8,702 nt of DNA from JASGDB01 sp049841315 (GTDB lineage Bacteria > Bacteroidota > Bacteroidia > Flavobacteriales > Weeksellaceae): assembly GCA_049841315.1 (NCBI GenBank), contig JASGDB010000071.1, positions 1 to 8,702 of the forward strand, in the 5' to 3' direction. The position numbers were made by a program, and so were the translations under genes. The notes below the pieces were generated by a model. It saw only the letters and a list, made by a program, of their open reading frames with translations. It was not told where the DNA came from and searched no databases. Positions 6,789 to 8,702 of this stretch are shown piece after piece (position 1 is the first letter of the stretch; each line of letters begins with the position of its first letter).

Positions 6789-8017
6789 CAGAATAACGGT
6801 TTTATAGTGTTCACAAGGCTGTCCATATTAATCGGTTTCGGAATAATTTCTCCGCCGTCTTTCAATCCTGCAATTCCGAGAGCAACAACTTTGTCGCCTT
6901 TCTGCAGTCCTGAACTTACGATTGCCATATTTCCGATACGGTCTTTCACTTCAATAATGGTATTTTTCACTTTTTTATCTGCTCCTACTTTGTAAGCGTA
7001 TACAATTCCCTGCTGTTCATAGGTGGCACTTTCAGGGATTACGACTACATTTTCGTAAGCGTTCGGGAGACGGATATTTCCGCTGTTTCCGTTGCTTAAA
7101 AGTTTCTGCGCATTCGGGAAAAAAGCTCTGAAACTGATAGTTCCCGTAGAAGCATTAATCTGTCCGGTTACGGTTTCGATTTTTCCTTTTTCAGGATAAA
7201 TGCTTCCGTTTGCGAGCTGCAATTCTACCATCGGCATATTTCTGAGCTTTTCGGGAACGGTTGCTCCATAGGATTTTTCGAGGAAGTTCAGATATTCCTT
7301 TTCATTCATGGAAAAATAGGCAAATACTTCCCGCGTATCAGAAATTGTCGTTAAAGGAGTCTGGTCATTCGGCCCTACCAAACTTCCGACTTTTAAAGGA
7401 AGACTTCCTACAATTCCGGAAATCGGCGCTCTTACTACGGAATAATTCACGTTTGCCTGCGCTCCTTTATAATTGGCTGCTGCCTGAGAAACGCCTGCTG
7501 CTGCCTGCTGCCTCGCTGCAACCGCCTGCTGAAACTGTGCTTTCGCTCTGGAAAGATTCGCCTGAGCCGTTTGTAGCTGAACGCTGCTGATGATATTTTT
7601 TTCTACCAGCGGTTTTATTTTGTCGACTTCCACTTGTGCGACATTCACGGCAGCCTGCGCTGCACTTACATTCGCTTCTGCGGCAGAAACATTGGCTTTC
7701 GCAGCGGAAATTCCCGAACGTGCGGCATCTGCGGTTTCCGTAAGCACATTGGTTTCCAGGCGGAATAACGGCTGTCCTTTGGTTACATACTGCCCTTCAT
7801 CCACCAAAACCTGGGTGATGTAACCCTGAATTTTAGCACGGACATCATTATTCACAATTCCCTGAATGGAAGCCGGAAACGACTGGTATCCCGTAAGGTT
7901 TTTCACTTCGGCGGAGACTACCGGAAAAGGTTTCGGCCCGTCCGTTTTCGGCTGTTCTTTTTTACAGCCTGCCAATGCGAATACTGCAAAAGAAAGTATT
8001 AATATTCTGTTTTTCAT
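6788..8017 (-). CDS. RND efflux periplasmic adaptor lipoprotein (AcrA/MexA family, MFP)
   Basis: A 409-residue membrane fusion protein that should link the pump to the outer-membrane channel. It starts with a lipoprotein signal, lipobox LAGC with Cys18, so it is anchored in a membrane from the periplasmic side. The order is: first lipoyl half (about 56-90, VRAKIQGYITQVLVDEGQYV), an alanine-rich helical hairpin (about 92-192), second lipoyl half (VVRAPISGIVGSLPLKVG, 194-211), then beta-barrel (about 225-320) and membrane-proximal domains (to about 395). The first hairpin helix contains three near-identical heptads at residues 104-124. The ATG at 8017 overlaps the regulator stop by four bases (ATGA), and its own stop overlaps the pump start, a sign of coupled translation. 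The gene looks intact; family assignment is firm, substrate unknown. Confidence 0.96.
   Translation of the reverse strand: MKNRILILSFAVFALAGCKKEQPKTDGPKPFPVVSAEVKNLTGYQSFPASIQGIVNNDVRAKIQGYITQVLVDEGQYVTKGQPLFRLETNVLTETADAARSGISAAKANVSAAEANVSAAQAAVNVAQVEVDKIKPLVEKNIISSVQLQTAQANLSRAKAQFQQAVAARQQAAAGVSQAAANYKGAQANVNYSVVRAPISGIVGSLPLKVGSLVGPNDQTPLTTISDTREVFAYFSMNEKEYLNFLEKSYGATVPEKLRNMPMVELQLANGSIYPEKGKIETVTGQINASTGTISFRAFFPNAQKLLSNGNSGNIRLPNAYENVVVIPESATYEQQGIVYAYKVGADKKVKNTIIEVKDRIGNMAIVSSGLQKGDKVVALGIAGLKDGGEIIPKPINMDSLVNTIKPLF
7646..7708 (-). repeat. Three tandem 21-bp heptad repeats within the adaptor gene
   Basis: The codons for SAAKANV, SAAEANV and SAAQAAV (adaptor residues 104-124) are head to tail in steps of exactly 21 bp. 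At the DNA level 7669-7689 and 7690-7710 align in register with most bases identical. This fits growth of the coiled-coil hairpin by duplication of a heptad unit, with later divergence mainly at third positions. Confidence 0.7.
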
Positions 8018-8475
8018 ATTGATAGTTTAGTAAGTGATTCTTCTATGGTTTTAATATTGTTTTTAAGCATTGATTTATGAATTTTATTCCTTTTTTTCAA
8101 GGTTTCCGTGGATTGGGGGTTAAATCCTTCCAGTTGTTCGATGATTTCCACTTCTTCTCTCAAACGTCCCAGAATTTCTTCAAAACGGATTTTTACGAAA
8201 TCTTCATTAATGATAAAATACCTTCGGCGTTCCTCCAATTTGTTGATATCTGTTATCAGTTTGTTACTCAAAAGTAAATTCAAACTGGTGGAAACAGAAC
8301 TTTTACTCGCCCCGAATGTTTCCACGAGGTCGTCAAACGAAAGTCCTTTTCTCTCGAAATCAAAGACCATATAGGCATAAATTTTCGCAGCCAGAGGCGG
8401 AAGAAAAAAGGTTTTCCCGTAAAGTCTGGCAATATTGCAGAAAATCTTTTCGTCGATGGATAATTTTGTACTCAA
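8014..8475 (-). CDS. GbsR/MarR-type winged-helix transcriptional regulator
   Basis: A 153-residue DNA-binding protein. IARLYGKTFFLPPLAAKIYAY (15-35) is the typical GbsR-family lead-in helix with its LPPLA turn. The helix-turn-helix is LSFDDLVETFGASKSSVSTSLNLLLSNKLI (45-74), followed by a basic wing KLEERRRYFII (79-89). A long charged helix (about 92-150) probably forms the dimer interface. First gene of the efflux operon, overlapping the adaptor start by ATGA. Together with the inverted repeat beside its promoter, this suggests an autorepressor relieved by an unknown ligand. The start is TTG at 8475; no in-frame ATG occurs before residue 36, inside the conserved fold. AGGAAAA lies 8 nt upstream and looks like a ribosome site, but the predicted transcription start (about 8485-8488) would cut it, so either site or promoter needs testing. 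Name GbsR denotes the fold family, not a choline role. Confidence 0.9.
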   Translation of the reverse strand: MSTKLSIDEKIFCNIARLYGKTFFLPPLAAKIYAYMVFDFERKGLSFDDLVETFGASKSSVSTSLNLLLSNKLITDINKLEERRRYFIINEDFVKIRFEEILGRLREEVEIIEQLEGFNPQSTETLKKRNKIHKSMLKNNIKTIEESLTKLSI

Positions 8476-8491
8476 ATGAACTATTTTCCTG

Positions 8492-8499
8492 CAAAAATA
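8492..8499 (-). promoter_or_regulatory. -7 promoter box of the efflux operon
   Basis: Minus-strand TATTTTTG, an exact TAnnTTTG match, 16 nt upstream of the regulator's TTG start. No perfect TTG is present at -33; TTTCG at 8520-8516 is the nearest, and it lies in the spacer of the inverted repeat. A repressor bound there would block the polymerase. Confidence 0.6.
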
Positions 8500-8502
8500 T
8501 AA

Positions 8503-8530
8503 AATTAGTTCGGAACGAAACGAACTAATT
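8503..8530. promoter_or_regulatory. Candidate operator: 10-8-10 perfect inverted repeat
   Basis: AATTAGTTCG (8503-8512) and CGAACTAATT (8521-8530) are perfect reverse complements separated by GAACGAAA. The half-site centres lie 18 bp apart. A smaller nested palindrome, GTTCGGAAC, sits at 8508-8516, and part of the right arm is repeated directly (ACTAATT at 8524-8530 and 8533-8539). The site begins 3 bp behind the -7 box and covers the -33 region, the expected place for a MarR/GbsR repressor dimer. That this regulator binds it is inferred from position and symmetry. Confidence 0.75.
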
Positions 8531-8625
8531 ATACTAATTTATTCTTAAATTTTATTAAGGGTAAAGGTTCTTCGTCAAAACTGTGGATTTTAAAATTAAC
8601 ATTTATCTATAAATTCTCAATTCCT

Positions 8626-8674
8626 GTTCTTTTGTCTTGAAACAAAAGAACCAAAAGTTCAAGACTTGGAAACT
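8626..8674. repeat. Possible dispersed intergenic repeat with two hairpins (REP-like), at the right edge
   Basis: GTTCTTTTGT (8626-8635) and ACAAAAGAAC (8642-8651) pair perfectly over 10 bp around the loop CTTGAA. A second hairpin follows: AGTTCAA (8656-8662), loop GAC, TTG-GA-AACT (8666-8674), with GA bulged. No T run follows on either strand, so it is not a classic terminator. From memory, similar CTTTTGTCTTG-type strings recur between genes in flavobacterial genomes, but this was not checked. The region 8531-8625 holds only A+T-rich sequence with a weak stem at 8544-8559 and no gene. Confidence 0.45.
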
Positions 8675-8702
8675 CGGCTAAAATTTTAAACAATTTTCTA
8701 AA

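Noticed and set aside
8544..8559. CTTAA/TTAAG stem as a terminator or second operator
   Set aside because: Only five strong pairs in very A+T-rich DNA, no T run, and no match to the operator arms.
8626..8651. Hairpin as rho-independent terminator of a gene beyond the right edge
   Set aside because: Neither strand has a T run after the stem.
1..8702. CRISPR array, riboswitch, TnpB guide RNA or defence system
   Set aside because: No regularly spaced repeats, no nuclease or helicase genes, and no tnpB or omega-RNA-like region beside the transposase.

Overview
The window looks like chromosomal DNA of a Bacteroidota bacterium, most likely a flavobacterium of the Chryseobacterium/Elizabethkingia kind (inference). 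The signs are a type IX secretion (T9SS) C-terminal sorting domain, promoter boxes of the Bacteroidota form TAnnTTTG, few Shine-Dalgarno sequences and A+T-rich spacers. No species can be named from the sequence alone.

Left part (1-2030) is accessory in character and visibly richer in A+T than the rest. It holds a complete IS200-type single-strand transposase gene (149-586, minus) and a gene for a secreted beta-propeller-like protein with a T9SS sorting tail (735-1982, plus). A tRNA-Ala(GGC) gene on the minus strand (2031-2104) converges on the propeller gene. One hairpin with a T run on either side (1996-2029) can end transcription of both.

Right part (2158-8530) is one minus-strand operon for a complete tripartite RND drug-efflux pump: GbsR/MarR-type regulator, lipoprotein periplasmic adaptor, HAE1-type inner-membrane pump (AcrB/MexB-like), then a NodT/OprM-type outer-membrane lipoprotein channel. 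The genes are tightly packed: ATGA overlap, TGATG overlap, then a 16-nt gap. A rho-independent terminator with a GAAA loop follows the last gene. Upstream of the regulator lies a TAnnTTTG -7 box, and directly behind it a perfect 10-bp inverted repeat (arms at 8503-8512 and 8521-8530). This is the obvious candidate operator, so the regulator probably represses its own operon. The pump would take up substrate from the inner membrane/periplasm and pass it through the adaptor and channel to the outside.

The right edge (8531-8702) has no gene that I can see. It carries a 10-bp perfect hairpin followed by a second small hairpin, resembling a dispersed intergenic repeat. I found no clearly new biological system. 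The best leads are the operator, the right-edge repeat, the propeller protein with its Cys-Gly insert, and the repeated heptads in the adaptor hairpin.
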